From the NCBI GenBank assembly GCA_958353395.1, contig CATWSG010000007.1, positions 1 to 64,000 on the forward strand: a stretch of 64,000 nucleotides of DNA, in the 5' to 3' direction. The DNA comes from an uncultured Collinsella sp. Lineage in GTDB: Bacteria > Actinomycetota > Coriobacteriia > Coriobacteriales > Coriobacteriaceae. The position numbers were made by a program, and so were the translations under genes. Under the pieces are notes generated by a model. It did no database searches and was not told the DNA's origin. It worked only from the letters and a program-made list of their open reading frames with translations. Shown one piece after another: positions 8,414-17,565 of this stretch; the stretch's first letter is position 1; every line of letters begins with the position of its first letter.

Positions 8414-10365
8414 CGCCAATCGCCTCCCATCGAACCGGGCACGAGCTCAAATGCGATATGCGCATCGTCGCCCTCGCCCTGCGGCACGGCGCGTGCCACC
8501 ATGCCGGGACGACCGCGCCACTCGGCGCGGTGTTCAAACAGAAAATCGGAAAGCCCGTTAAGGTAGCCGCTCTCCACCAAGTTGCCAATGCCGCGGCCGC
8601 CCTTGGCTTTGACGGCGTCCGTCATGGCAATGGAGTGCAGCAGCTCACGGGCGGCATCGGTCGCCTCAACCGTAATATCGGGCTGTGCCTTATGCACGTT
8701 GCGGTTAACGGCATCGATCTTGGAATTGAGGATCTGAAGCGCCACGGCGTCGTCGATAAAGTTGAAGATGACCACGTTGTCGCCGATACGGCCCAAGAAC
8801 TCGGGCTTAAACTCGCGATCCATCTCGGTGCGCACGCGCTCGCAAATCTCGTTATAGGGCGTGTTGGGCGCGATGGTATTACGAACTTCGTTGCCCTGCG
8901 CATCGATCTCAATCTTGGAAAAGCCGATGTTGCTCGTAAAGAAGATGACCGTCTCAGAGAAGTACACGGTATTGCCCTGGCCATCGGTCAGGCGTCCATC
9001 TTCGAGGATCTGCAGGAACTTGTCCATAATGCTCGGCGCGGCCTTCTCGATCTCATCGAAAAGAACCACCGAGAACGGATTGGCCTTGACCGCATTGGTA
9101 AGCTGACCGCCCTCGGCATAGCCCACGTATCCCGGAGGAGCGCCAAAGAGCTTTTGATCGGAGTTCTCGGCACCGTACTCGGACATATCAAAACGCAGCA
9201 TGCTGCGCTCATCGCCAAAGAGGAGCTCCGTAATGGCCTTAACGATCTCAGTCTTACCGGTACCAGTGGGACCGCTCAAAAACAGGACGCCTTTGGGCTT
9301 GGAACCAGACGAATGGGTGGCACCCGAAAGGCCCATGACGGAGCGCTTGAGCACGGTGACGGCCTTCTCGACGGCCTCGTCCTGGCCCTTCACGCGGCGT
9401 TTGATCTTTGCCTCGGGATCCTCTTCGAGCTTCTCGAACATCTGCTGCCATTTGTTCTCGCGAAAACCGTACTTATATACATCGACGAGCTTGGGAAGGA
9501 TGGCATCGATGGAAGCCTCGGGGTTTTGCATATCGCGCTGATACATGCGCTGCAGGCCCTCGAGCTCCTTAACGCTCATGCCGTCGGTGGTATCGATAAA
9601 GCGACGCACCGCGCGGTCATCGGAATCGGACAGCGCCTCACCAAAGCCAAACTTACTCTGAATATAGGCTTCGCGCATGTCGCGGTCGGGATGCGGCAGC
9701 GTGATGGTGCGCAAGAAGGGGTTCTCCTCGATAAACCACACGGGCAGGTTGCGCACGTTATCCGTTACCAGAATGAGCGTGTTGACAGCCGTGCGGTTAA
9801 TAAGGCGTGCTTTGCTGGCGCCAAGGTACAAGTTGAGGAAAAACTGCGTCTCGTCGGGCATAAGGCCGGTCGAAGATGCAAGCAGGCGCGACGCCATGTT
9901 GACGATCACACAAAGCGGCTTGGCCTCGGTGCCGCCATCGGGGTTGTCATTGTATTTAAGGCGCAACATAGAGCGGATAACCTCGCCGTATGATGGCAGG
10001 CTCGACTGCTCGGTGGCATATGCTTGGCGACCATCGGCGATGCAGGCGTTCGCCTCCATCATGCGGTCGTCGTTCTTGGAAGCCTCGTCATGAGCCAGCG
10101 ACACCAGACGCTTGCAATCGACGTTGCCCATGCTGCTCGAAAACAGCTGGATGGGATCGAAATATGCCACGTTGTACTCAACTGAGCCATTGGCGTCTTC
10201 AAAAAGGCCGCGCACGACCTCGGCAAGCTCCGAGAACTGAAGGCTGCCGTCAACCACATCGGGATACTTGTCGTTCACGTTGCCCTCAAGGATAAAGAGG
10301 CTCTTCACTCCTTTAAAGTTGAGCATCTCGCGCTGCCAGGATTGACGCTCGAAATCAGTTGCCAT
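8410..10365 (-). CDS. Clp/Hsp100-like AAA+ ATPase with degenerate N-terminal half
   Basis: 651 residues. The C-terminal half is a Clp D2-type AAA+ module: Walker A GPTGTGKT (365-372), Clp-type pore loop GYVG (412-415), Walker B with D437-E438, sensor-1 TSN (487-489), arginine finger near R526 and a ClpB-like small domain. The first 310 residues look like an AAA fold without a P-loop (hydrophobic strands near 151-156 and 195-201), so only one ATP site is expected, unlike ClpB or ClpV with two. No ClpP-binding IGF/L loop is obvious. It likely remodels or unfolds a specific protein, perhaps a phosphoprotein of this cluster. The stop overlaps the PP2C start, and the start lies 3 bases after the radical-SAM gene. 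Confidence 0.88.
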   Translation of the reverse strand: MATDFERQSWQREMLNFKGVKSLFILEGNVNDKYPDVVDGSLQFSELAEVVRGLFEDANGSVEYNVAYFDPIQLFSSSMGNVDCKRLVSLAHDEASKNDDRMMEANACIADGRQAYATEQSSLPSYGEVIRSMLRLKYNDNPDGGTEAKPLCVIVNMASRLLASSTGLMPDETQFFLNLYLGASKARLINRTAVNTLILVTDNVRNLPVWFIEENPFLRTITLPHPDRDMREAYIQSKFGFGEALSDSDDRAVRRFIDTTDGMSVKELEGLQRMYQRDMQNPEASIDAILPKLVDVYKYGFRENKWQQMFEKLEEDPEAKIKRRVKGQDEAVEKAVTVLKRSVMGLSGATHSSGSKPKGVLFLSGPTGTGKTEIVKAITELLFGDERSMLRFDMSEYGAENSDQKLFGAPPGYVGYAEGGQLTNAVKANPFSVVLFDEIEKAAPSIMDKFLQILEDGRLTDGQGNTVYFSETVIFFTSNIGFSKIEIDAQGNEVRNTIAPNTPYNEICERVRTEMDREFKPEFLGRIGDNVVIFNFIDDAVALQILNSKIDAVNRNVHKAQPDITVEATDAARELLHSIAMTDAVKAKGGRGIGNLVESGYLNGLSDFLFEHRAEWRGRPGMVARAVPQGEGDDAHIAFELVPGSMGGDWR

Positions 10366-10368
10366 GTG

Positions 10369-10965
10369 TTATACCTCCTTGGCAGAAAAATCATGGTGGT
10401 AACGGTCGGCAATACCAACGGTGATAACCGTGCCGTCCTGGACATAGTTTTGAAGCTGACGAGGCTGTTGAAGATACTGGTCGTAATCATCGTGTGGGCG
10501 GTCGCTCAGGTAGATTACGCGCTGGTTAGTCGAGCCGCGCAGCGCACAATCGGGCACGTTGAGCTCGTCTACGTACGGACCGTCAATCAGCACATCGATA
10601 AGAGACTTAAGCGTCTCCCACGTATCCGCACCGATCACCTGCGGCAACTCTTCGAGCGTAAATCCGGTGTAAACGAGAATGTCATCGTAAGCGCAGCGGA
10701 TCGTTGCCAGTAGCTTCACGAGCTCTGATACCTGCTCGAGCGGATCTCCACCCGAAACCGTCAGCCGATGTACGCCGTGCTCGCGCGCGGTATCGAGCAA
10801 CATCTGCGCAAGCTCATCAACATCGATATCCTGCTCGGGCAGCTGGTTGCGCCATTGGGGCGAAATACATCCGGCACAACGCTTTGAACAACCAGCGGTC
10901 CAGACAACAATACGTTCTCCCGGACCCAGCGAGACGACGGGGGCAAGCACATGGCTAACGAACAT
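10369..10965 (-). CDS. NrdG/PflA-like small radical-SAM enzyme
   Basis: 198 residues from the ATG at 10965, which overlaps the end of the FHA gene by 11 bases and has a GAGG site upstream. A much longer in-frame extension exists but lies inside the FHA gene and is not used. The cluster motif is C26-x3-C30-x2-C33 (CSKRCAGC), followed by the SAM-binding SGGDP (71-75), as in NrdG-type activases. NrdG partners a class III ribonucleotide reductase and PflA a glycyl-radical enzyme, but neither partner is nearby. The enzyme may activate or modify a protein of the kinase system. Radical-SAM identity is firm; the substrate is unknown. Confidence 0.88.
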   Translation of the reverse strand: MFVSHVLAPVVSLGPGERIVVWTAGCSKRCAGCISPQWRNQLPEQDIDVDELAQMLLDTAREHGVHRLTVSGGDPLEQVSELVKLLATIRCAYDDILVYTGFTLEELPQVIGADTWETLKSLIDVLIDGPYVDELNVPDCALRGSTNQRVIYLSDRPHDDYDQYLQQPRQLQNYVQDGTVITVGIADRYHHDFSAKEV

Positions 10966-11971
10966 CGGCGTAATCCTCGCCCGGATCGAGTGTACGGTAC
11001 ACGGCCGAGATACGTGCAAGCGAGCAACCGCATTCCTCACAGCCATCCCCAACCTTTGCACGCTCATCAGCAACGAGATGCAAACGACCGCACTCGGGGC
11101 ACTCGACAAACCAGCCCTCGACACCCGCAGACCCACCAGCAGCAGAAACAACCGGTGCCGCAGCAGACGCGGGCTGAGGCGCAGACCAAGCCCGGGTCTG
11201 CACGGGTTGCGCCGCAGGCGGTTCCTCCACAGTAACCGTCAGACGCAATTGGGCAAATTCGCCAGACGCAGCCGGAATGAGTAGCGTATCGCCGGTATGA
11301 ATCGGCTGGGCCACGCCGGGAACCAAGTTGAGGATCTGGCCGCCACGCATAAGAGCCGTTCCGTTATTGGACCCCTCATCGGCAACCATCCATGTGCCCC
11401 GCTCAAAACGAACGCTGGCATGCTGCCGGGACATGGCAAAGTTCGAAGCCATAGAAGGAAACGCGTTGCGTCCAAGCACGGCAGCGTCCGTGAGACGAAG
11501 CTGCTCACCCATTACTGGATCGGCAAGCGTAAGCGCGGGAGCCGCGGGAGTAGCTGCAGCATTCGCCATGGGTTGCGGCGCGGGCTGCGGCATTGACGCA
11601 GGCGTCGGCCGTGGCATCGGCGCAGGCGTCGGCTGCGGCGCAGGAACCGGAGCAGGTTGCGGAACGGGCATGGGGGTAGGCTGCGGCGTGGGAGCAGGAG
11701 CAGCCTGATGTGCCTGCTCGGGTGCGGGACGCTGAGGCCGCGAAGCACTGTCCATCGATGATGTTGCAGGGTAGACGGCGGGAGCCGGACGCTCAGCGAC
11801 CGCGGCGGCAAAGCCGAACGCTGAGGCGACTGGCGCCTCGGGTGCCGAGACCGCGGGTGCAGGGGCCGAAGGCGCGGGGGCCGCACCAGCGGGACGCGGC
11901 GTCCCACAGTCCTCGCACATATCGCGGGCATCATCGTTCATAAGACCACAGATAGGGCATTCCCATGTCAT
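10955..11971 (-). CDS. FHA-domain protein with N- and C-terminal zinc fingers
   Basis: 338 residues. The N-terminus is a RanBP2-like zinc finger (W3, C5, C8, C19, C22). Residues 27-145 are a Pro/Ala-rich flexible linker. An FHA domain spans about 155-247 with GR (167-168), SRQH (181-184) and SNNGT (201-205), the residues that hold phosphothreonine. A C-terminal zinc ribbon has CPECG (C291, C294) and CEECG (C311, C314). The protein should read phosphothreonine, most simply on the ETVTV repeats of the kinase encoded four genes downstream, while its zinc fingers bind other partners. It starts 3 bases after the upstream stop. Confidence 0.92.
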   Translation of the reverse strand: MTWECPICGLMNDDARDMCEDCGTPRPAGAAPAPSAPAPAVSAPEAPVASAFGFAAAVAERPAPAVYPATSSMDSASRPQRPAPEQAHQAAPAPTPQPTPMPVPQPAPVPAPQPTPAPMPRPTPASMPQPAPQPMANAAATPAAPALTLADPVMGEQLRLTDAAVLGRNAFPSMASNFAMSRQHASVRFERGTWMVADEGSNNGTALMRGGQILNLVPGVAQPIHTGDTLLIPAASGEFAQLRLTVTVEEPPAAQPVQTRAWSAPQPASAAAPVVSAAGGSAGVEGWFVECPECGRLHLVADERAKVGDGCEECGCSLARISAVYRTLDPGEDYADVR

Positions 11972-11974
11972 GGT

Positions 11975-13450
11975 TTACCTCATTTCCCTCTGCTTGAGTT
12001 GACTTGCTTGACGGCGATTACGCAGACGACGTTCCGCATCTGCGGAAGGTGTGGGCGGCACGTAATCGTGCGGGTGAATCTCGACGGCGGTCTGAGGATC
12101 AGCGGGTCGAACAAAATGGCCGGGGGCGTCGGATGCGACAACAACGCCGCGTTCTTTAAGGTCTTCCTTAAACTGCTGGTAAAAATCGCAGAACTCAACT
12201 TGGTCCTGAACGACTTTGTCGACCGTCGCTTGATCTTGGGCCTTCATATCTTTGATGACGGTGGGATTAACCGGATCTTCCGAAAACTCGGATGGATCGG
12301 CCTCGACAACTCGCATCACAAGCTGCTGTTCGTGCGACCCTTTAAGGACGGCAACCGCCTTGCGCTTGTTCGTGTCGAAGATAAGGCGCCATGGCTTGCC
12401 AGACCCATCCATAACCGCATAACGGACAACGTCAGCCCCGTGTTCGGCCATAACCTCATTAACACAGCGCTCGATGTATTCGTCTTTAGCCGCCGAGGCA
12501 AGCGCAGCGTCTGCGGCATCCACGGCAGCGTACAAATCCTCAATCTCATGAGGCCGTCTGAGCACCGTCGGACGATGGTAGCGTTCATTAAGAAGGTCAA
12601 CGCGCAGTCGGTATGCTTCATACTGCTCATGAAGCTCGTTCGACTCATGCTGGGCACTCTTCATCACATGCTCGAAGTCCTTGAGAATCTTCATGGCGGC
12701 AAGGCGTTGCTCCTCGCTCGAATCTGGACCAAGCGCGTTAAACGAGGCGCGGGCGGTCTCGAATTTTGCACCCAGGCGATTTCGCAGTGCTATGTCGAGC
12801 ACCTCATCCTGCACAAGCGGGATGATGCGCGCCGTCCACTCCTCAAACGCGCGAGCTGCGTCCTCAAAGGAACCCGTCGAGGAGTTTGCGGCGGTATCCG
12901 CGATATGTAGGAGCGCTTTCTCAAGATCGATGGAACCGTCGCGAGCAATGTCGTAATCGATTGCCTTTAGCAATCCTTGGGCCCTGAGCTTTTCGGACGT
13001 CTGCGCGGCATCGATACGGCTCTGGCTCATCTCTGCCCTGCGATGGGTATGAGCATCGAAAGTTAACGTCGGAATCAAAGTGTGAAGCGTCGCCGCCAGC
13101 TGAGCCAACGCCGACTCAGTTCGAATCCGCGTCACCGTGCCTCGACCCATGACGATCTCTTCGCCCACAAGCGGTCCCGTCACGTTTTTCCTCGAATATT
13201 CGTCAATCACGCTATCCAACGCGGCGCGCGTCGACTCATCCATATCGGGAAACTCGAGGAGTATCTGCGATTTGATGTCCAATAGCCCATGCCTATAGTC
13301 CTTAACGGCATTTTCTGCCTCGGCCTTCTCCGCCTCTATGCGCAACGCCGCTGCCCCGGCAACAATTGCAGCGGGGGCCAATGGCACTGCCAGCGGTGAA
13401 GTGGCTATTCCGGCAGCGACTACAAAATTATCTCCCACCGAGCCGCTCAT
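11975..13450 (-). CDS. Helical unknown protein, first gene of the kinase operon
   Basis: 491 residues from the ATG at 13450, with AAGGGA about 10 bases upstream. A hydrophobic Ala/Val/Pro-rich segment near residues 8-36 may be one membrane helix or a hairpin that tethers it. The rest is strongly helical and charged, with likely coiled coils around 140-300, and ends in a basic tail. No catalytic motif was recognised. As first gene of the ten-gene operon, just downstream of a GTTGCGCAAC palindrome, it is presumably a structural or scaffold component. It is not similar to any family I can name. Confidence 0.7.
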   Translation of the reverse strand: MSGSVGDNFVVAAGIATSPLAVPLAPAAIVAGAAALRIEAEKAEAENAVKDYRHGLLDIKSQILLEFPDMDESTRAALDSVIDEYSRKNVTGPLVGEEIVMGRGTVTRIRTESALAQLAATLHTLIPTLTFDAHTHRRAEMSQSRIDAAQTSEKLRAQGLLKAIDYDIARDGSIDLEKALLHIADTAANSSTGSFEDAARAFEEWTARIIPLVQDEVLDIALRNRLGAKFETARASFNALGPDSSEEQRLAAMKILKDFEHVMKSAQHESNELHEQYEAYRLRVDLLNERYHRPTVLRRPHEIEDLYAAVDAADAALASAAKDEYIERCVNEVMAEHGADVVRYAVMDGSGKPWRLIFDTNKRKAVAVLKGSHEQQLVMRVVEADPSEFSEDPVNPTVIKDMKAQDQATVDKVVQDQVEFCDFYQQFKEDLKERGVVVASDAPGHFVRPADPQTAVEIHPHDYVPPTPSADAERRLRNRRQASQLKQREMR

Positions 13451-13535
13451 TATCACGTTCCCTTCTTCATGGATAACGGGGCCATCCCGGTCATCAAGCG
13501 TCTTTCCTACATCTTTCTACCGCCGCTTTGCGCGA

Positions 13536-13553
13536 TTCTGTTGCGCAACATTG
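13536..13553 (-). promoter_or_regulatory. GTTGCGCAAC operator facing the ten-gene operon
   Basis: TTCTGTTGCGCAACATTG is the exact reverse complement of the site at 13571-13588, and its centre is about 95 bases upstream of the ATG at 13450. The core TGTTGCGCAACA is a perfect 12-base palindrome, as expected for a dimeric regulator. The binding protein is unknown. Confidence 0.7.
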
Positions 13554-13570
13554 GCGAGCGGCGGATTTGT

Positions 13571-13588
13571 CAATGTTGCGCAACAGAA
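13571..13588 (+). promoter_or_regulatory. GTTGCGCAAC operator facing the 13640 kinase gene
   Basis: CAATGTTGCGCAACAGAA, centred about 60 bases before the kinase ATG and 35 bases from the oppositely oriented copy. The same 18 bases recur at 19973-19990, upstream of the CAP surface protein. Confidence 0.7.
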
Positions 13589-13639
13589 GGCGGCGGCAAG
13601 CGCATATCCTGCTAATGGAAGAAAGGATGAAAGCGCGCC

Positions 13640-14887
13640 ATGACCGGATCTTACGAAGAAGTTCGCCTCGTCAAGTTTCATACGCCAGCACTGCTCTCCG
13701 AGCGCGAGCAGGCTGCGGCACGGCGTCGCTTTTGTACGCTTCTCGTTCCGCCGCAAAAGGGCGGCTTTGGCGGCAACGCCTATGTCCGCCGCGTCCAGAG
13801 CGGCGATCGCGCTTTTGAGCTCGCGCTTAAGATGCCGCGCCCCGATGCCCAGCCCGAGCAAGAACAGCTCAACCGAGAAACTTTGGAAGAGGAGTACCGC
13901 ACGCTCTCCGTCGTATCCAACCTAAGGGGTTTTCCCGATGTCTATGGTTTTGGCTACACGGCAGACAGAACCCCGGCGCTGCTCATGGAATGGGTTGACG
14001 GCGTCTCGCTTCTTGATGCGCGTCCAGCCCTGAGCGATGGCGCTGAAACCTGCCCCGGTGATATCGTTGCCGCGCTGGGCCTGAGCGTACTCAAGATCAT
14101 CTTGTCCACGCAATCGCTCGACACGCCCTTTGTTCACCGCGACCTCTCCATGCGCAACATCATGCTGCGTCACGATCGCATCCCGCTCGAGGAGCAGGTG
14201 TCGAGCGGCTATTTTGACATCTGCCTGATCGATATGGGCAGTGCAAAACTCGTTAAGCCCGATTTTTCCTTTACCGTCGACGTCAACGCTTTTCGCGGCG
14301 CCACGCCGGCATACGCGGCACCCGAAATGCTGGAGCGGTTTAAGGCCGACCCCGGCGCGCGCGACAACCCCGCCGTCGACATCTATGCGCTGGGAAGCAT
14401 CCTCTACGAGCTTTATTGCGGACATGCCCCCCTTGAGGCAGAGCTCAGGCGCTCTGGAGACCACGCGCGCCTCAAGCGCGCCGTGCAGCCGCAACCCCTT
14501 GCGCCCGCAACTCCCCGCGAGCAGGGCTTGGTCAACGCGATTATGGCTTGTTTGGCAGTCTCGCAAGACGCACGCCCTTCGGCAAATGAACTCGCGGCGC
14601 GCCTTGAGCCTTTCGCCCGTACGGGTGCCCCGCGAAAGCACCGGCCCGTGGCGGATCGCGGCAGCGCTACCGTGCGGGTGGATGCCGCCGTCCCCACCCG
14701 CACGGTTGCACAGGCGCAGCCCGCGCCTCGGCCAACCCCATCCACCGAGACGGTCCGCAGCGCCGAGTCCATGCGTCGCGCACGCCTTGCCGTCAAACGT
14801 CAACGCTCGATGGCACTCACGATGGTGATTGTTGCCCTGGTAGCAATCGTGGTTATACTCTTCCTCGCATCTGCCGGCATACTTTAG
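13640..14887 (+). CDS. Membrane Ser/Thr protein kinase
   Basis: 415 residues, transcribed away from the ten-gene operon. Kinase features: K64 in LALK, HRDLSMRN (166-173), DMG (198-200) in place of DFG, and APE (227-229). The glycine loop is glycine-rich but unusual (PQKGGFGGNAYV, 38-49). After the kinase domain there is a Pro/Arg-rich linker containing a TETV segment that could be a phospho-Thr site, and a single C-terminal helix (about 391-415) with almost nothing beyond it, so it is a tail-anchored cytoplasmic kinase without a sensor domain. It is related to the third kinase at 17566 (shared LRGFP-x-VYG and CLIDMGSA-like motifs). A purine-rich GAAAGGA lies about 12 bases before the ATG. Confidence 0.9.
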   Translation: MTGSYEEVRLVKFHTPALLSEREQAAARRRFCTLLVPPQKGGFGGNAYVRRVQSGDRAFELALKMPRPDAQPEQEQLNRETLEEEYRTLSVVSNLRGFPDVYGFGYTADRTPALLMEWVDGVSLLDARPALSDGAETCPGDIVAALGLSVLKIILSTQSLDTPFVHRDLSMRNIMLRHDRIPLEEQVSSGYFDICLIDMGSAKLVKPDFSFTVDVNAFRGATPAYAAPEMLERFKADPGARDNPAVDIYALGSILYELYCGHAPLEAELRRSGDHARLKRAVQPQPLAPATPREQGLVNAIMACLAVSQDARPSANELAARLEPFARTGAPRKHRPVADRGSATVRVDAAVPTRTVAQAQPAPRPTPSTETVRSAESMRRARLAVKRQRSMALTMVIVALVAIVVILFLASAGIL

Positions 14888-14931
14888 CCGGCAGTAAAAA
14901 CCAAGTCAGCAAATAGACCCATTTGCAAAAA

Positions 14932-14975
14932 GCGGTGGCGGGCGCAACTCTCAATAAAGCCGCGCCCGCCACCGC
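14932..14975 (-). terminator. Terminator of the zinc-ribbon membrane protein gene
   Basis: Fourteen-base perfect stem (14932-14945 with 14962-14975). On the minus strand it is followed by a T5 run, which suits the gene ending at 15008. It may also stop read-through from the convergent kinase gene. Confidence 0.8.
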
Positions 14976-15007
14976 CGCCATGCATCGCACGCTGACAATA
15001 CGAGGTA

Positions 15008-16252
15008 CTAGGAAATCATAAGCTCAAAGGAATCCGTGATGCGCGTTCCCATATTAACGGCGCCGTCTCCCGATTCGACTGTGGTATTCAGGTAGTACTT
15101 GCCGTTCTTCTTTTTAGGTACACCCGTAACCGTAAGGTCGCAGCCGTCCTCCTCGACGGGAAGCGAAAACTCAAAACCCTTGTTCCTAACAAACGAACTG
15201 GTGACATCCGTGTAGGTGCGATAGTCGTCACCATCGGATTGCGCGACGTTTTTTTCGGCGTTGTAGGTATCGTGGGCATGCAGCGTGGCCGAGATGTCTG
15301 CAACCACTTCGCCGGAATCGCTGATGCTCTTAAACACAATCACAAGGTCGTTTTTGCTCGCGCCGTAGCAAGTATGGCCCCAAGAGTTGCCCGTCTCCTT
15401 AAGTGCTCCGCGCCACGTGGTGTTGGCAAAGGTCGTGGGTTTATCGATGTTGAGCTTCGCTGTGCTACCAGAGGTCGTGGTGGTCGACGAGGTCGCATTG
15501 CCCGTCGTGGAGGAGTCCTCGGCATCGGAGCTGGCGTCCTCGCCGTTCTTGCTTGCGGTCTTGAGCTCCGCCTTAGCATCCTTAAGGTCGGACTTTGTCT
15601 GATCGAGCTCGTCTTGCGTTTTTGTGAGTTCGTCCTTGGAAGATTCAAGCTGCTTCTTGAGCTTTTGAATCTGCTCCGTATTTTGCGGATGAGCCAAACC
15701 ATATGAGTAGCCCGCCCAGCCGGTTCCCGCGCACAAGGCGGCAACGACAATAACGCCGGCGGCTATGGCGGGCGCATACGACTTGCCCAGGCGCTTGCGT
15801 GCCAGCTTGTACTCGGCCTTGGCCGTCTTGAGGCTCTCGCGGTCCTGCTCGAGCTGCTCTTCCTCACTGAGCGGCGTAGAACCAAAATCGGCATGGCAGG
15901 CAGACTCAGTTTCCACGTCCTCGATCGTAGTGCCAAAGTCTGACAAGGGATCGACTACACGCGTGGCGTCCGAATCGGATTCGGGCACAGCGGGCTCAAA
16001 CGCGCCGGGTGCCGCTACCGGCTGCTCGTCTGCTTTCGAGGCAGCATCCGCCTTAGGCAACTCCACCGTCGCCGCCGTAGCGGCCTCGCCGTCGCGCCAA
16101 GAAAAGGCAGGGCTCTGTGACACGGTCTGGGGCGTAGTATAGGGATCTTCGGAAACAGGCGCAGTCGACGAGGGCACGGCAAGAGGCGATCCACACTCAG
16201 AGCAAAAACTAGCGTCATCGGGCAACAATGCACCGCAATAAGGGCATTCCAT
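15008..16252 (-). CDS. Zinc-ribbon single-pass protein with extracellular beta domain
   Basis: 414 residues. An N-terminal zinc ribbon (C3, C6, C17, C20) is followed by a cytoplasmic region rich in Thr within acidic or hydrophobic surroundings (ATVELP near 62, DATRVVD near 95, GTTIEDVE near 107), plausible phospho-Thr sites for FHA binding. One membrane helix lies at about 160-184, an extracellular coiled coil at 191-235, a Ser/Thr-rich linker, then a C-terminal beta-rich domain of about 140 residues. It lies between two kinase/FHA units and converges on the 13640 kinase. Probable role: membrane substrate or sensor of the kinases (inference). Confidence 0.78.
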   Translation of the reverse strand: MECPYCGALLPDDASFCSECGSPLAVPSSTAPVSEDPYTTPQTVSQSPAFSWRDGEAATAATVELPKADAASKADEQPVAAPGAFEPAVPESDSDATRVVDPLSDFGTTIEDVETESACHADFGSTPLSEEEQLEQDRESLKTAKAEYKLARKRLGKSYAPAIAAGVIVVAALCAGTGWAGYSYGLAHPQNTEQIQKLKKQLESSKDELTKTQDELDQTKSDLKDAKAELKTASKNGEDASSDAEDSSTTGNATSSTTTTSGSTAKLNIDKPTTFANTTWRGALKETGNSWGHTCYGASKNDLVIVFKSISDSGEVVADISATLHAHDTYNAEKNVAQSDGDDYRTYTDVTSSFVRNKGFEFSLPVEEDGCDLTVTGVPKKKNGKYYLNTTVESGDGAVNMGTRITDSFELMIS

Positions 16253-16338
16253 AGGGCACGACCTCTCAAAATGTGTCGTTTGCAGCCATCCTGCAACTTG
16301 GCGTATCTGCCCTATAATGTCTCAATAGTTATACAAAG

Positions 16339-16350
16339 CGTTGCGCAACA
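16339..16350 (+). promoter_or_regulatory. GTTGCGCAAC operator upstream of the second FHA gene
   Basis: CGTTGCGCAACA keeps the 10-base palindromic core and 11 of 12 bases of the other sites. Its centre is about 89 bases before the ATG at 16433 and about 92 bases upstream of the divergent gene starting at 16252, so it could serve either or both. Confidence 0.55.
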
Positions 16351-16432
16351 TTTTTCGAGTCGGTACGCTTTGAGCGTAGCCATTTCCTATCATGTTTGCA
16401 GTACGTCATTAAAGTTATCTGGGGAGGCAGCC

Positions 16433-17395
16433 ATGGCGGCGGAAACACCGTGCTCGGTCCTCTACAACGACATCCGATCGTTCGGCGGTCTCAAGCATCT
16501 CGAGATTGCGCGAATGCTCATTAACGGCAATTCGTATACAGGCAGTACCCTGCTCGACAAATGCTCTACCAACCGCTCGTACCTCACTCGCTACATCGTC
16601 CACCGCGAGCCCGATCAGTGTGCGCCAGGTATCTACAATGACCTTACCGTCTCCACACTCAACCTTGCTGCCGCCATTAGCAACAAGCTCGGCGGAGGCG
16701 ATCGCGCCTATCAGGAAATATCCGAGCATTACAGCGGCCCGGCGGCCCAAGGCATGATGTCGGTTCTCGCCGATTATGACCTTGACGACCGCCTCTACGC
16801 CAATGCCTTGGGGCGTATCAACAGCTCCGATGACCACGGCCCCCGCGAAAAAAGCACGCTCTTCTTGATGCTCTTTGTGGCAACGGGCGCACTTGCCGAC
16901 CCCGTTCAAGGCGTGGCCACCGTCGAGCGCTTTTGCGACAGCAAGACGGGCGGGCACTTTGGCACCACCGAAACTACCGTCGGACGTGGCTTTATGGGCA
17001 GCCTGGAGCAGCCGCGCACCGTCGCCCCCAACCTCGGTCTGCTCAGGACACATGCCGACAACTGCGTCGACATGCAAATCCATCCCCTCACACGCGATCC
17101 GCGCGGCACCGTGATTGGTTCTTTGCCCAAAACCTCGCCCAGCATCACCGATGTGGGCGCCGACGCATCGCGTGAGCATCTTCGCATTTGGCTTGAGGGT
17201 GAGCACTGGTACGCCCAGGGCCTTGGATCGACCAACGGCACGGTGCTCGAATCGGGTGCAGGCGACGGCGATACCGTAATCGAGCCGCCCCGCGACCAAC
17301 GAGAACCCGGCAAAGTCTATCCCCCCGTGGAAATCGCCAACAGTGACAGACTTCATTTGGGTCTCTATACAACGTTTCTCGTTATTGTGGACTAG
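16433..17395 (+). CDS. FHA-domain protein with unknown N-terminal domain
   Basis: 320 residues from the ATG at 16433, which has GGGGAGG 6 bases upstream; a longer in-frame start at 16271 lacks a ribosome site and overlaps the regulatory region. Residues 1-160 form a mostly helical unknown domain. A Thr-rich stretch GTTETTVGRG (177-186) precedes the C-terminal FHA domain (about 212-320), which has SREH (246-249) and STNGT (266-270). The usual GR at the first phosphate-contact loop is GS here (229-230), so phosphopeptide affinity may be altered. It lies 170 bases before the third kinase gene, same strand, and is probably its partner. Confidence 0.86.
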   Translation: MAAETPCSVLYNDIRSFGGLKHLEIARMLINGNSYTGSTLLDKCSTNRSYLTRYIVHREPDQCAPGIYNDLTVSTLNLAAAISNKLGGGDRAYQEISEHYSGPAAQGMMSVLADYDLDDRLYANALGRINSSDDHGPREKSTLFLMLFVATGALADPVQGVATVERFCDSKTGGHFGTTETTVGRGFMGSLEQPRTVAPNLGLLRTHADNCVDMQIHPLTRDPRGTVIGSLPKTSPSITDVGADASREHLRIWLEGEHWYAQGLGSTNGTVLESGAGDGDTVIEPPRDQREPGKVYPPVEIANSDRLHLGLYTTFLVIVD

Positions 17396-17565
17396 CGCGT
17401 AGAGACGTGGGAAACAGGTGTCACTCGTCTTATATCATTTACGTTGCGCGCTGCACTATAAATAGCAATACGAGTCAGCTTATCGGCGAACACGTCTATC
17501 ATGGGCTTTAATCGATAATCGCGTTCTCGGCGTGAGCACGCGGCCCCACCAAATGAAGGAACGTC

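Noticed and set aside
8458..9993. A long plus-strand frame opposite the AAA+ gene
   Set aside because: Shadow of a strongly coding minus-strand gene; no domain and no ribosome site.
144..13450. Type VI secretion or tellurite (TerY-P) locus
   Set aside because: Kinase, PP2C, FHA and Clp-like genes are shared with those systems, but no sheath, VgrG, Hcp, TerD or VWA gene is present, and the organism is not Gram-negative.
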